Assembly (NCBI GenBank): GCA_024743255.1 | Contig: JANSWY010000033.1 | Location: 1 to 46,536 of the forward strand | Direction of reading: 5' to 3' | DNA: 46,536 nucleotides | Source: a bacterium | GTDB taxonomy: Bacteria > Bacteroidota > Bacteroidia > Cytophagales > Cyclobacteriaceae | Shown: piece after piece, positions 17,697-24,869 of the stretch | How positions within the stretch are numbered: the first letter of the stretch is position 1 | Layout of the letters: the number at the start of each line of letters is the position of its first letter | Notes under the pieces: model-generated | Databases searched by the model: none | Told to the model about the DNA's origin: nothing | Seen by the model: the letters and a program-made list of their open reading frames with translations, nothing else | Made by a program: the position numbers and the translations under genes

Positions 17697-18578
17697 TTGG
17701 ACAACTTCAAATCAGGATTCGTTTCAATCATTGGTAAACCCAATGCTGGTAAATCAACTCTAATGAATGCCTTAGTCGGGGAAAGGCTGTCAATCATAAC
17801 CTCAAAAGCACAAACTACAAGGCACAGAATCTTCGGTATCCTTACCAGTGAAGATTTTCAGTTGGTTTATTCTGACACCCCAGGAATTATAGATCCACAA
17901 TACACCCTTCAGGAATCCATGATGAATTTCGTTATGGAATCATTAAGGGATGCTGATGTGATTCTATGGGTTGTGGAATTAGGAGAGAAATTTGATGGAA
18001 CCGAAATATTGGACAGAATTCAAAAAAGTGGAATTCCAGTGATCCTGGTTGTCAATAAAATTGATTTGGGAAAAGGCTCTCAGGTAGAGGATAAACTTAA
18101 CTATTGGAAAGAAACAGTTAATGTTCAGGATATAATTGGTGTATCTGCATTGGAGAAAACAAACGTTGATCCACTATTCGATTTGATATTAAAATACACA
18201 CCAGTACATCCTCCCTATTTCCCTAAAGACCAACTCACTGATAAACCAGAACGTTTTTTTGCGGCAGAAATAGTAAGAGAGAAAATCTTCCTCAATTACA
18301 AAAAGGAAGTTCCATACAGCTGTGAAGTAGTGGTTACGGAATTTAAAGAGGACGAAAAGATCATCCGGCTAAGGGCCGAAATCTACGTAGAACGAAAATC
18401 TCAAAAAGGAATTATCATCGGTAAAGGCGGAGCTGCACTTAAGAAAGTAGGTATTGAAGCCAGAAAAGACATGGAAGAGTTCTTTCAAAAACAAGTACAC
18501 CTCGAGACATTCGTAAAAGTAGAAGACGACTGGAGAAAGAAGAATAAGCAGCTTCAGAAGTTTGGGTATAAGAATTGA
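17697..18578 (+). CDS. era: GTPase Era
   Basis: Ribosome-associated GTPase that binds 16S rRNA near its 3' end and acts in 30S maturation. G motifs are complete: G1 GKPNAGKS, G2 region TTRHRI, G3 DTPG, G4 NKID, G5 SAL. The C-terminal KH domain has the G-x-x-G loop IIIGKGGAALKK. Length of about 293 residues is normal. Initiation at TTG 17697 gives an N-terminus MDNFKSGFVSIIG, matching the usual few residues before the first beta strand. The next in-frame TTG upstream (17682) lies inside a promoter-like -7 box and is less likely. It is the first gene of an Era/Der pair separated by a repeat-rich spacer. Confidence 0.97.
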   Translation: MDNFKSGFVSIIGKPNAGKSTLMNALVGERLSIITSKAQTTRHRIFGILTSEDFQLVYSDTPGIIDPQYTLQESMMNFVMESLRDADVILWVVELGEKFDGTEILDRIQKSGIPVILVVNKIDLGKGSQVEDKLNYWKETVNVQDIIGVSALEKTNVDPLFDLILKYTPVHPPYFPKDQLTDKPERFFAAEIVREKIFLNYKKEVPYSCEVVVTEFKEDEKIIRLRAEIYVERKSQKGIIIGKGGAALKKVGIEARKDMEEFFQKQVHLETFVKVEDDWRKKNKQLQKFGYKN

Positions 18579-18928
18579 TAAGCGAGCTGCGAGGTTCGGG
18601 TTAGCGGGTTAAGAAGTGTTGTCAGTTGTCAGTTGTCAGTTGTCAGTTGTCAGTTGTCAGGCAAACGAGTTTGTAACATTACATTTTTTGATCTCTGGAT
18701 TAAAGAACAGCCCCCCGGGGTTATGAAAATTAAAAGTATTGGGTACCAATGGGATCTATCATCCCGGAATTTCTATAGTTAAACGAAAAAATATCTGGAA
18801 TTTTACCGCTCTGCAAGTAACTGTCAACCGTCAACTGACAACAGCCTCTACAAGCACCAAATTCTAAGCAAATAACTCGCTAACTCGAAACCCGCAACTT
18901 CCGCCTTCCGTCTTCCAACTTAAAACCC
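18579..18928. repeat. Heptamer-based imperfect inverted-repeat element between era and der
   Basis: Non-coding spacer. The left arm (about 18583-18660) holds GCGAG/CGGGTT-type heptads followed by six GTTGTCA copies. The right arm (about 18816-18925) has the reverse-complement themes: CTGTCAA-CCGTCAA-CTGACAA, then AACTCGC/AACTCGA/AACCCGC, then CTTCCGC-CTTCCGT-CTTCCAA. CAACTGACAAC (18833-18843) is the exact complement of GTTGTCAGTTG in the left array, and TGCGAGGTTCGGGTTAGCGG matches the complement of the right-arm block imperfectly. The centre (about 18661-18815) looks unique. No transposase is present. It could fold as a long hairpin or be a non-autonomous or short-tandem-repeat element. Confidence 0.65.
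18618..18660 (+). repeat. Tandem heptamer (GTTGTCA)x6
   Basis: Six perfect head-to-tail copies of GTTGTCA plus one further G. Copy number is likely to vary by slippage between strains. It lies 40 bp after the era stop and inside the larger inverted-repeat element. Confidence 0.97.
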
Positions 18929-18936
18929 TATCTTTG
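18929..18936 (+). promoter_or_regulatory. Candidate der -7 box (TATCTTTG)
   Basis: TATCTTTG matches TAnnTTTG and sits 38 bp before the der start. A transcript would begin at about 18943. No clear -33 element is visible. Confidence 0.45.
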
Positions 18937-18973
18937 TCGCTGCTTTGAAATTAGTAATCTGAATTAGAAGAAA

Positions 18974-20284
18974 TTGGCAAATATTGTAGCGATAGTTGGA
19001 CGACCAAATGTGGGTAAATCAACACTATTTAATCGATTGATCGAGAGAAAAAAAGCGATCATGGACGATGAGAGTGGTGTAACAAGAGACCGTCATTATG
19101 GTTTTGGTGAGTGGACAGGTAAATACTTCACTGTAATTGATACAGGGGGTTACGTTACAGGGTCTGATGATATTTTTGAAGAAGCAATCCGAACGCAGGT
19201 TAAGCTTGCTTTGGAAGAAGCTTCTGTTATCCTTTTCATGGTTGATTGTAAGGATGGAATCACAGGTATGGATACTGATTTTGCAAATGTTGTGAGAGAA
19301 GTAAAAAAGCCAGTTATTCTAGTTGCTAACAAAGCAGACAACCAAGAAAGAATGTTTGCTGCCAATGAGTTCTATGCGCTTGGTGTAGGTGAAGACTTAT
19401 TTGCTATCTCATCACAAAGCGGATCAGGCACAGGTGATTTGCTAGATAAAGTAGTTTCTTATTTTGAGGAAGAAGGAGAGGAAAACCCGGAAGAAGGAAT
19501 TCCTAGAATTGCGATTTTAGGAAGACCAAATGTTGGGAAATCTTCATTTCTTAATGCCCTGTTAGGAAAAGAAAGAAGCATTGTAACCGATGAAGCTGGC
19601 ACAACCAGAGATGCCATCAACACCAGGTACACAATGTATCAAAAGGACTTCATCCTTACAGACACGGCTGGAATTCGTAAGAAGGCCAAAGTAAAAGAAG
19701 ACATTGAATTCTATTCAGTTCTAAGATCCATTCAGAGTCTTCAGGACAGTGATGTTTGTATTGTAATAGTAGATGCAGAAAGAGGTCTTGAAGCTCAGGA
19801 TATGCATATTATTGCATTGGCTCACAAGTACAACAAAGGCATCATGCTGATGATCAACAAATGGGACTTGATTGAGAAGGATAGTAAAACAGCAGATAAA
19901 TTCAGAAAAGAGGTAGCTGAAAAGCTAGGTCCTATGAGTTACATTCCTGTAATATTTACCTCTGTAACTAATAAGCAAAGAATCTTCCAGGCCATTGAAA
20001 TGGCAATTAAGGTGTTTGAGAATAGAACTAAAAAAATAAGCACCTCTGAACTTAATAGAGTGATGCTGGAAGAAATCGAAAGGTATCCGCCACCAGCATT
20101 GAAAGGAAAGTACATCAAAATCAAATACATCACTCAAATCCCTAGTAAGAGTCCTACTTTTGCATTTTTCTGCAATCTACCGCAGTACATTAAGGAACCT
20201 TATGAAAGGTATTTGATGAATAAAATGAGGGAGCATTTCGATTTCTCAGGAGTACCAATAAGATTGTATTTCAGACAAAAATAA
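18974..20284 (+). CDS. der: Ribosome biogenesis GTPase Der (EngA)
   Basis: Double-Era-like GTPase needed for 50S subunit assembly. It contains two G domains, each with a P loop: GRPNVGKS at residues 9-16 and again at 183-190. Switch/G3 motifs are DTGG and DTAG, and the G4 motifs are NKAD and NKWD. An acidic linker (EEEGEENPEE, about 165-174) joins them. The C-terminal KH-like domain spans about 350-436 and ends GVPIRLYFRQK. Length of 436 residues is typical. The start is TTG, giving MANIVAIVGRPN as in relatives. The stop codon directly abuts the ATG of the SprT-like gene, so the two are cotranscribed. Confidence 0.98.
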   Translation: MANIVAIVGRPNVGKSTLFNRLIERKKAIMDDESGVTRDRHYGFGEWTGKYFTVIDTGGYVTGSDDIFEEAIRTQVKLALEEASVILFMVDCKDGITGMDTDFANVVREVKKPVILVANKADNQERMFAANEFYALGVGEDLFAISSQSGSGTGDLLDKVVSYFEEEGEENPEEGIPRIAILGRPNVGKSSFLNALLGKERSIVTDEAGTTRDAINTRYTMYQKDFILTDTAGIRKKAKVKEDIEFYSVLRSIQSLQDSDVCIVIVDAERGLEAQDMHIIALAHKYNKGIMLMINKWDLIEKDSKTADKFRKEVAEKLGPMSYIPVIFTSVTNKQRIFQAIEMAIKVFENRTKKISTSELNRVMLEEIERYPPPALKGKYIKIKYITQIPSKSPTFAFFCNLPQYIKEPYERYLMNKMREHFDFSGVPIRLYFRQK

Positions 20285-20914
20285 ATGACCGAAAGATCCA
20301 GTTTCCTTCCTGTATTTCAAAGGTTTCTTCCTGAAGGAGCGGCCAAATATTGTTTTGGATTATGGATGGAACTAGGATTCGAGTTTAAGATCACAAAGGC
20401 AAGAAAGACCAAGTTAGGAGATTTCAGGTTTGACCCAAGGACCAATAAATCTACTATCACGGTCAATCACAACCTGAATCCATATGCTTTTCTGGTAACG
20501 TACTTACATGAGGTAGCTCATCATATCACTCATCAGGAATATGGTCGCAAAGTCATGCCCCACGGAAAAGAATGGAAAGACAACTTTAAGAAAGTGAGCC
20601 TTCCAGTCCTTACCCCGGAAGTATTGCCGGACGAAGTATTGAGAGCGCTAGCTGGTTACCTCAAAAACCCAGCAGCTACAAGTTGTACAGATCCCAACCT
20701 CACCAGGGTCTTGAATGGTTATTCATCACAAGACAATGAAACTCTCCTAATGGACCTTCCAATCGGAAGCTACTTCCAGTTTAAGAACAAAATCTACAAA
20801 AGCTTAGAGAAGAAACGGACCCGATTAGTTTGCCAGGAACATAAATCTGGAAGAAGGTACTTAATAAATGGGGCTGCTCAGGTTATGAAGGTCGAAACGA
20901 GACCTAAAGGTTAA
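20285..20914 (+). CDS. SprT-like zinc metalloprotease domain protein
   Basis: 209-residue protein with a SprT/Spartan-like zinc site: H75-E-V-A-H79 in YLHEVAHHITH and a third His (H93) in MPHGKEWKDNF, the G-x-x-W-K context expected in this family. Human Spartan cleaves DNA-protein crosslinks; the bacterial role is not established. The C-terminal part (about 140-209: IGSYFQFKNKIYKSLEKKRTR...CQEHKSGRRYLING) resembles the zinc-ribbon-like region of SprT proteins but keeps few Cys. It follows der with no intergenic base (TAA-ATG). The conserved pairing with a ribosome-assembly GTPase may only reflect cotranscription. Confidence 0.88.
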   Translation: MTERSSFLPVFQRFLPEGAAKYCFGLWMELGFEFKITKARKTKLGDFRFDPRTNKSTITVNHNLNPYAFLVTYLHEVAHHITHQEYGRKVMPHGKEWKDNFKKVSLPVLTPEVLPDEVLRALAGYLKNPAATSCTDPNLTRVLNGYSSQDNETLLMDLPIGSYFQFKNKIYKSLEKKRTRLVCQEHKSGRRYLINGAAQVMKVETRPKG

Positions 20915-20992
20915 AAACCCACCATTTTTTATAAGAATTCGTCACAAAAACGTCTGTTAAGATAAAATTCATATTAAAATTTCACGAAACTC

Positions 20993-21024
20993 TTGCGAAT
21001 ATGGAAAATGTGGTTCTATCTTTA
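20993..21024 (+). promoter_or_regulatory. Candidate promoter of the metZ leader (TTG-N21-TATCTTTA)
   Basis: TTG at 20993-20995, 21 bp, then TATCTTTA at 21017-21024 (one mismatch from TAnnTTTG). The predicted start at about 21031 lies 20 nt before the first stem of the SAM riboswitch, which supports it. The leader to metZ is then about 300 nt. Confidence 0.55.
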
Positions 21025-21050
21025 CGTCATCAATTACCTCTCTGAGATAG

Positions 21051-21167
21051 TTGATTTATAAAGAATGAGGCGAGAGACAGGCTCTAAGACCCTCTGGCAA
21101 CCTCCACAAATTGGAATAGGTGCCAATTCCTGATTTCTCAACAAAAGTTGGGAAGAATATAAATTGA
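21051..21167 (+). ncRNA. SAM-I (S-box) riboswitch aptamer
   Basis: S-box landmarks are in order. P1 is TTGATTTATA (21051-21060) with TATAAATTGA (21158-21167), 10 pairs including two wobbles. P2 is GAGG (21067-21070) with CCTC (21091-21094). The conserved CTGGCAACC is at 21094-21102. P3 is TCCA/TGGA. GGTGCCAATTCC (21119-21130) matches the invariant S-box J3/4 block. P4 is CTCAAC/GTTGGG (21137-21152) with an AAAA loop. S-boxes bind S-adenosylmethionine and repress methionine/cysteine genes, matching metZ downstream. No intrinsic terminator follows; a leader ORF starts 7 nt after P1, so output may be translational. Class is confident from consensus blocks. Confidence 0.9.
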
Positions 21168-21173
21168 CGACAT

Positions 21174-21266
21174 ATGATTTACACAGACAATTTTAAGCAC
21201 AAAAGAAAGTACCAAAGCACTCAAAACTTTGCTATGTCCTTAAGGTGTTGCTGCTGTTGTTGCTAA
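21174..21266 (+). CDS. Leader peptide ending in six consecutive cysteines (30 aa)
   Basis: Uninterrupted 30-codon frame starting at ATG 21174, 7 nt after the SAM aptamer. It begins MIYTDNFKHKRK, continues through an internal in-frame ATG (21234) and ends MSLRCCCCCC, where the Cys codons TGT TGC TGC TGT TGT TGC run to TAA at 21264-21266. Six Cys in a row at the C-terminus immediately before the stop is extremely unlikely by chance. Position, upstream of a sulfur-assimilation gene, fits a cysteine-sensing leader peptide of the kind known from polycysteine leader ORFs in mycobacteria. GTGTTGCT at 21245-21252, inside the Cys-codon run, can pair with AGTAACAC at 21294-21301, so a stalled ribosome would open that stem. 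Translation and function are inferred. Too short for ordinary gene calling. Confidence 0.75.
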   Translation: MIYTDNFKHKRKYQSTQNFAMSLRCCCCCC

Positions 21267-21336
21267 TTCATAGCGACCAATCAATTTATTTCAAGTAACA
21301 CATTTCCCATTTAACTTTTTAAACTGATTCCTGGAC
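21267..21336 (+). promoter_or_regulatory. metZ leader 3' part, possible stem responding to ribosome stalling
   Basis: The 70 nt between the polycysteine stop and metZ contain AGTAACAC (21294-21301), complementary to the Cys-codon segment, and a small hairpin TTGCTA/TAGCGA (21260-21276) over the leader stop. No GC-rich hairpin plus T tract is seen, so control here would be translational or Rho-linked rather than intrinsic termination. The metZ start has no strong Shine-Dalgarno. Confidence 0.4.
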
Positions 21337-22533
21337 ATGGAACATCAAAATTTTGAAACCAAAGCGATAAGAACGCAAGCATCTAAAAGTGAATTCCGAG
21401 AGCATTCCTCTCCTATTTACATGACTTCAAGCTTCACTTTTGAAGATGCCGAACAAGCACGAGCTCTATTTGCAGATGAGATTCAAGGTAATATTTACAC
21501 CAGATTCTCAAACCCAAATAACAACGAGTTCATTGAAAAACTTTGCTTACTGGAAGAAACTGAAGATGGCATTGCAACTGCCTCTGGAATGGCTGCTATG
21601 TTTTCAAGTATGGCTGGATTGCTAAGCGCTGGAGATCATGTGTTGGCCTCAAGATCAGTTTTTGGCTCTACACATCAGCTATTTACCAAAGTATTTCCAA
21701 AATGGGGAATCTCTCATACATATGCAGATATACACAACCAGGACGAATGGGAAGAAAAGATTCAGCCAAATACCAAAATGATATTTGCAGAAACTCCTTC
21801 TAATCCAGGACTAGATATAATTGATTTGGAATGGTTAGGAAAGCTATCCAAGAAACATGGCCTAATTCTAAACATTGATAATTGCTTTGCAACGCCATAC
21901 CTACAGCAACCAGCAAAATGGGGAGCTGATATAGTAACTCATAGTGCAACAAAATTCATAGATGGGCAAGGAAGAGCAATTGGTGGCGCTATCCTGGGAA
22001 GAAAAGATTTAATCAAGGAAATAAGATTCTTCGCAAGACATTCAGGCCCTGCACTATCTCCATTTAATGGTTGGGTACTATCCAAAAGCCTTGAAACGTT
22101 ACATGTAAGAATGGACAGGCACTGTGATAATGCCTTGAAATTAGCGGAGTATCTGGAAGGCCATGATGAACTAGAATTAGTAAAATATCCGTTCCTAAAG
22201 TCGCATCCAAAACATTTGCTTGCTAAAAAGCAGATGAAACACGGCGGTGGATTGGTAACATTCGTAGTAAAGGGAGGAATCGAAAGAGGTCGTGACTTCT
22301 TGAATAGTCTTGAGATGCTTTCTTTGACAGCAAATCTTGGAGATTCCAGAACAACAGTAACCCATCCTGCATCCACAACACACTCAAAATTGACAGATGA
22401 AGAGCGTCTTGAAGTTGGAATACTTCCTGGACTTGTTCGGGTATCCGTTGGCTTGGAGAATGTTGAGGATATCATTAGAGATGTTGAAAACGCACTAATT
22501 AAAACAAGTATAAAGGAAGATGTCAGTGTATAA
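21337..22533 (+). CDS. metZ: O-succinylhomoserine / O-acetylhomoserine sulfhydrylase
   Basis: Cys/Met-metabolism PLP enzyme that makes homocysteine from activated homoserine and sulfide, for methionine synthesis. 398 residues, normal for MetZ. Key sites: Tyr54 and Arg56 in YTRFSNP (PLP phosphate contact from the neighbouring subunit), ASGMAAM at 82-88, Asp181 in IDNCFATPYLQQP (bonds the PLP nitrogen) and Lys206 in HSATKFIDGQGRAIGG (Schiff-base lysine). The T-K-F-I-D-G-Q-G-R sequence is typical of MetZ rather than of cystathionine synthase or lyase. The SAM riboswitch upstream supports a role in methionine synthesis. The acyl donor (succinyl or acetyl) cannot be told from sequence. A cysteine-rich leader and attenuator separate it from the reductase gene that supplies sulfide. 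Confidence 0.93.
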   Translation: MEHQNFETKAIRTQASKSEFREHSSPIYMTSSFTFEDAEQARALFADEIQGNIYTRFSNPNNNEFIEKLCLLEETEDGIATASGMAAMFSSMAGLLSAGDHVLASRSVFGSTHQLFTKVFPKWGISHTYADIHNQDEWEEKIQPNTKMIFAETPSNPGLDIIDLEWLGKLSKKHGLILNIDNCFATPYLQQPAKWGADIVTHSATKFIDGQGRAIGGAILGRKDLIKEIRFFARHSGPALSPFNGWVLSKSLETLHVRMDRHCDNALKLAEYLEGHDELELVKYPFLKSHPKHLLAKKQMKHGGGLVTFVVKGGIERGRDFLNSLEMLSLTANLGDSRTTVTHPASTTHSKLTDEERLEVGILPGLVRVSVGLENVEDIIRDVENALIKTSIKEDVSV

Positions 22534-22540
22534 AATAGAT

Positions 22541-22591
22541 ATGAAATGTTGCAACATGTGTTGTATCACTTGTAGGTGTTACCTGACATAG
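22541..22591 (+). CDS. Second cysteine-rich leader peptide (16 aa, 6 Cys)
   Basis: ATG at 22541, 7 nt after the metZ stop, opens a 16-codon frame MKCCNMCCITCRCYLT ending at TAG 22589-22591. Six of sixteen codons are Cys (TGT/TGC at 22547, 22550, 22559, 22562, 22571, 22577). It lies immediately before an antiterminator/terminator pair and the sulfite reductase gene, the classic place for an attenuation leader peptide. It has no sequence similarity to the first leader beyond Cys content, so the two probably arose separately. Translation is inferred. Confidence 0.75.
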   Translation: MKCCNMCCITCRCYLT

Positions 22592-22594
22592 CTA

Positions 22595-22659
22595 TATCCG
22601 TTGAGTTCCTGATAATTATAATATATAAGCCTCTTCGGATAACCTGAAGGGGCTTTTTT
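22595..22659 (+). promoter_or_regulatory. Transcription attenuator: antiterminator and intrinsic terminator before the reductase
   Basis: Terminator: stem AAGCCTCTTCGG (22627-22638) with CCTGAAGGGGCTT (22644-22655), 12 pairs with two wobbles and a 5-nt loop, then a T tract to 22659. Antiterminator: TATCCG-TT-GAG (22595-22605) can pair with CTC-TT-CGGATA (22631-22641), nine pairs around a 2x2 internal loop. It uses the same bases as the left terminator arm, so the two structures exclude each other. The antiterminator left arm starts 4 nt after the Cys leader stop. A ribosome finishing the leader would cover it and allow termination. A ribosome stalled at the Cys codons would leave it free and permit read-through. 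This is textbook attenuation geometry, seen by eye only. Confidence 0.75.
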
Positions 22660-22700
22660 AATAAAGAATTTGAATAGAAAACATAAATAGAAACAATTAA

Positions 22701-24845
22701 ATGGCACTAGTAATCGATGATGCAGTATCCAAAGAAGCTAAGAAAGATATCATAGAGCTTCAGGATAAAATCAGAAAATTCCGATTAGGAACCATAGACG
22801 AAGAAGGGTTTAAACTTTTTAGACTTGCCCGAGGTGTTTATGGACAAAGACAACAAGGGGTTCAGATGATCCGCCTTAAGATGCCTTATGGAAAAATCAC
22901 TGGAGAGCAGCTTGTAAGAATAGCTGATTTATCAGATGAGTTCAGTAATGGAAATCTCCATGCTACCACCAGACAGAACTTCCAGTTACACTACGTAACA
23001 CTGGAAGACTCCCCAAAACTATGGGCAAAGCTGGAAGAGAAAGGAGTAACAACGAGAGAAGCATGTGGAAATACAGTCAGAAATATTACTGCATCCGCTT
23101 CAGCAGGTATCGATCCGGATGAACCATTCAACGTAATTCCTTACGTGGAAGAAACTTTCAAATTCTTCCTGAGAAATCCTATTTGCCAGGCAATGGGAAG
23201 AAAAGTAAAGATTGCTTTCTCATCAAGTGAAAAAGATTCTGCATTTACCTACATCCATGATTTTGGGTTTATTCCAAAAATACAAAATGGAGAAAAAGGA
23301 TTTAAGGTTGTCATTGGCGGTGGATTAGGTGCTCAGGCAATGATTGCAAAAACTGCATACGAGTTTCTACCTGCTGAGGATATTATTCCGTTTATGGAAG
23401 CTGGAATCAGAGTTTTCGACCGATATGGCGAAAGAGAAAAGAGACACAAAGCAAGAATGAAATTCCTTCTCGATGAGAAAAGAGGTCTTGGTTTAGAAGG
23501 CTACTTAAAACTTGTTGAAGAAGAAAAGAAAGCCAACAAAACACAAAAGTTCTTCATAGATTATGACGAACCAGAATTCAACAAAGAATCTCTGACAATA
23601 GCGGATGCTGCTACACCTACTGATGAGACCAAGTATCAGAATTGGTTAGAACAAAATGTATCTGAGCAAAAGCAGAAAGGATTCTATTCAGTAAAAATCA
23701 AGCTTCCTCTGGGTAATATTTCTTCGAAAGATGCACGCAAATTTGTAGATGCTATCAAGGGATATGTGGCTGATGACATTAGAATCACAGTTAACCAGGG
23801 AATACTTTTAAGATATGCAGTGAAGGAGAATCTGCCTCACTTATTCAATGTGTTGAATACATTAAAATTGGCTGAACCTGGATTTGATTCAATTGCCGAT
23901 ATCACAGCGTGCCCGGGTACTGACACTTGTAATCTAGGAGTTACAAATAGTACAGCTTTGGCAACTGTATTAGAAGAAATGTTGATAGAGCAATACCCAC
24001 ATCTTGTAAAGGATTCCGAAATCAAAATTAAGATCAGTGGATGTATGAATGCTTGTGGGCAGCACATGATTGCTAATATTGGTTTCCACGGTAGCTCTAT
24101 CAAAAACGGTAATTTAGTTATCCCAGCAATGCAAGTCGTAATTGGTGGTGGAGTAGCTGAAAATGGTCAAGGGTTCATTGCTGATAAAGTGATAAAACTG
24201 CCATCAAAAAGAATCCCAGCTGCAGTAGCAAATCTTTTGGAAGATTACGAAGAAAACCGACTGGATGGAGAATACTTCAACGATTACTATCAGAGAAATG
24301 GTAAAATGTATTTCTACGGACTGTTAAAGCCTCTTGCAAACGTTGAGACTCTGGATCAAGCAGACTACTCAGATTGGGGTAAGACGGAGCTATTTGAGCC
24401 AGAGATAGGTGTTGGAGAATGTGCTGCGGTAACTATGGATGTAATCACTACAGTATTAGCAGATGCTGAAGAAAAAATAGATCTCGCCGCAAGTACTTTG
24501 GAAAATGGACATTTTGCAGACTCTATTTATCACAGTTATGCAGCATTCGTGATTGGTGCAAAGGCAATACTTCTTAGCGAAGACAAAATTTGCAACACCC
24601 ATATTGGAATCATCAAAGATTTCCAGGAGCAGTTTGTTGATTCCAACAAGATTGAATTGAAGTACTCTTTTGAAGAAACAGTACTTGCAATCAACAAAAA
24701 TGAACCAAGTGAGGATTTCGCAAAAGAAAACCTGGACCTGGCTGTTGGATTCCTTAACAAAGTAATTGAATACAGAGGTAAGCAATTAAAAGAAGACGTA
24801 TCACTTATCGATAAGAAAGTAGTCACAAACTTCTATACAGCGTAG
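22701..24845 (+). CDS. Siroheme-[4Fe-4S] sulfite (or nitrite) reductase with C-terminal HEPN-like domain
   Basis: 714-residue assimilatory reductase, probably making sulfide from sulfite with ferredoxin as donor. The two-fold ferredoxin-like/siroheme architecture is visible: an N-terminal half-domain about 35-120 (LRARG..., then GNLHATTRQNFQLHYV), a siroheme-domain copy at about 118-270, and the second half-domain at about 325-390. Iron-sulfur/siroheme ligands are Cys404, Cys410, Cys448 and Cys452 (ACPGTDTC and SGCMNACGQH). Arg91 and Arg127 sit where anion-binding arginines occur. Residues about 570-705 are an extra all-helical region, HEPN-like, with SIYHSYAAFVIGAKAIL. The cysteine attenuator just upstream favours sulfite over nitrite. 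A 24883 terminator ends the unit. No dedicated flavoprotein subunit gene is nearby. Confidence 0.88.
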   Translation: MALVIDDAVSKEAKKDIIELQDKIRKFRLGTIDEEGFKLFRLARGVYGQRQQGVQMIRLKMPYGKITGEQLVRIADLSDEFSNGNLHATTRQNFQLHYVTLEDSPKLWAKLEEKGVTTREACGNTVRNITASASAGIDPDEPFNVIPYVEETFKFFLRNPICQAMGRKVKIAFSSSEKDSAFTYIHDFGFIPKIQNGEKGFKVVIGGGLGAQAMIAKTAYEFLPAEDIIPFMEAGIRVFDRYGEREKRHKARMKFLLDEKRGLGLEGYLKLVEEEKKANKTQKFFIDYDEPEFNKESLTIADAATPTDETKYQNWLEQNVSEQKQKGFYSVKIKLPLGNISSKDARKFVDAIKGYVADDIRITVNQGILLRYAVKENLPHLFNVLNTLKLAEPGFDSIADITACPGTDTCNLGVTNSTALATVLEEMLIEQYPHLVKDSEIKIKISGCMNACGQHMIANIGFHGSSIKNGNLVIPAMQVVIGGGVAENGQGFIADKVIKLPSKRIPAAVANLLEDYEENRLDGEYFNDYYQRNGKMYFYGLLKPLANVETLDQADYSDWGKTELFEPEIGVGECAAVTMDVITTVLADAEEKIDLAASTLENGHFADSIYHSYAAFVIGAKAILLSEDKICNTHIGIIKDFQEQFVDSNKIELKYSFEETVLAINKNEPSEDFAKENLDLAVGFLNKVIEYRGKQLKEDVSLIDKKVVTNFYTA

Positions 24846-24869
24846 TAGGTTACGCATCACAATTAATTT

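Noticed and set aside
18618-18660. CRISPR array
   Set aside because: The repeat unit is 7 bp with no unique spacers; it is a simple tandem repeat and no cas genes are present.
22627-22659. Simple end-of-gene terminator for metZ only
   Set aside because: The Cys-rich ORF directly upstream and the exclusive antiterminator pairing make attenuation a better explanation, although plain termination is still possible.
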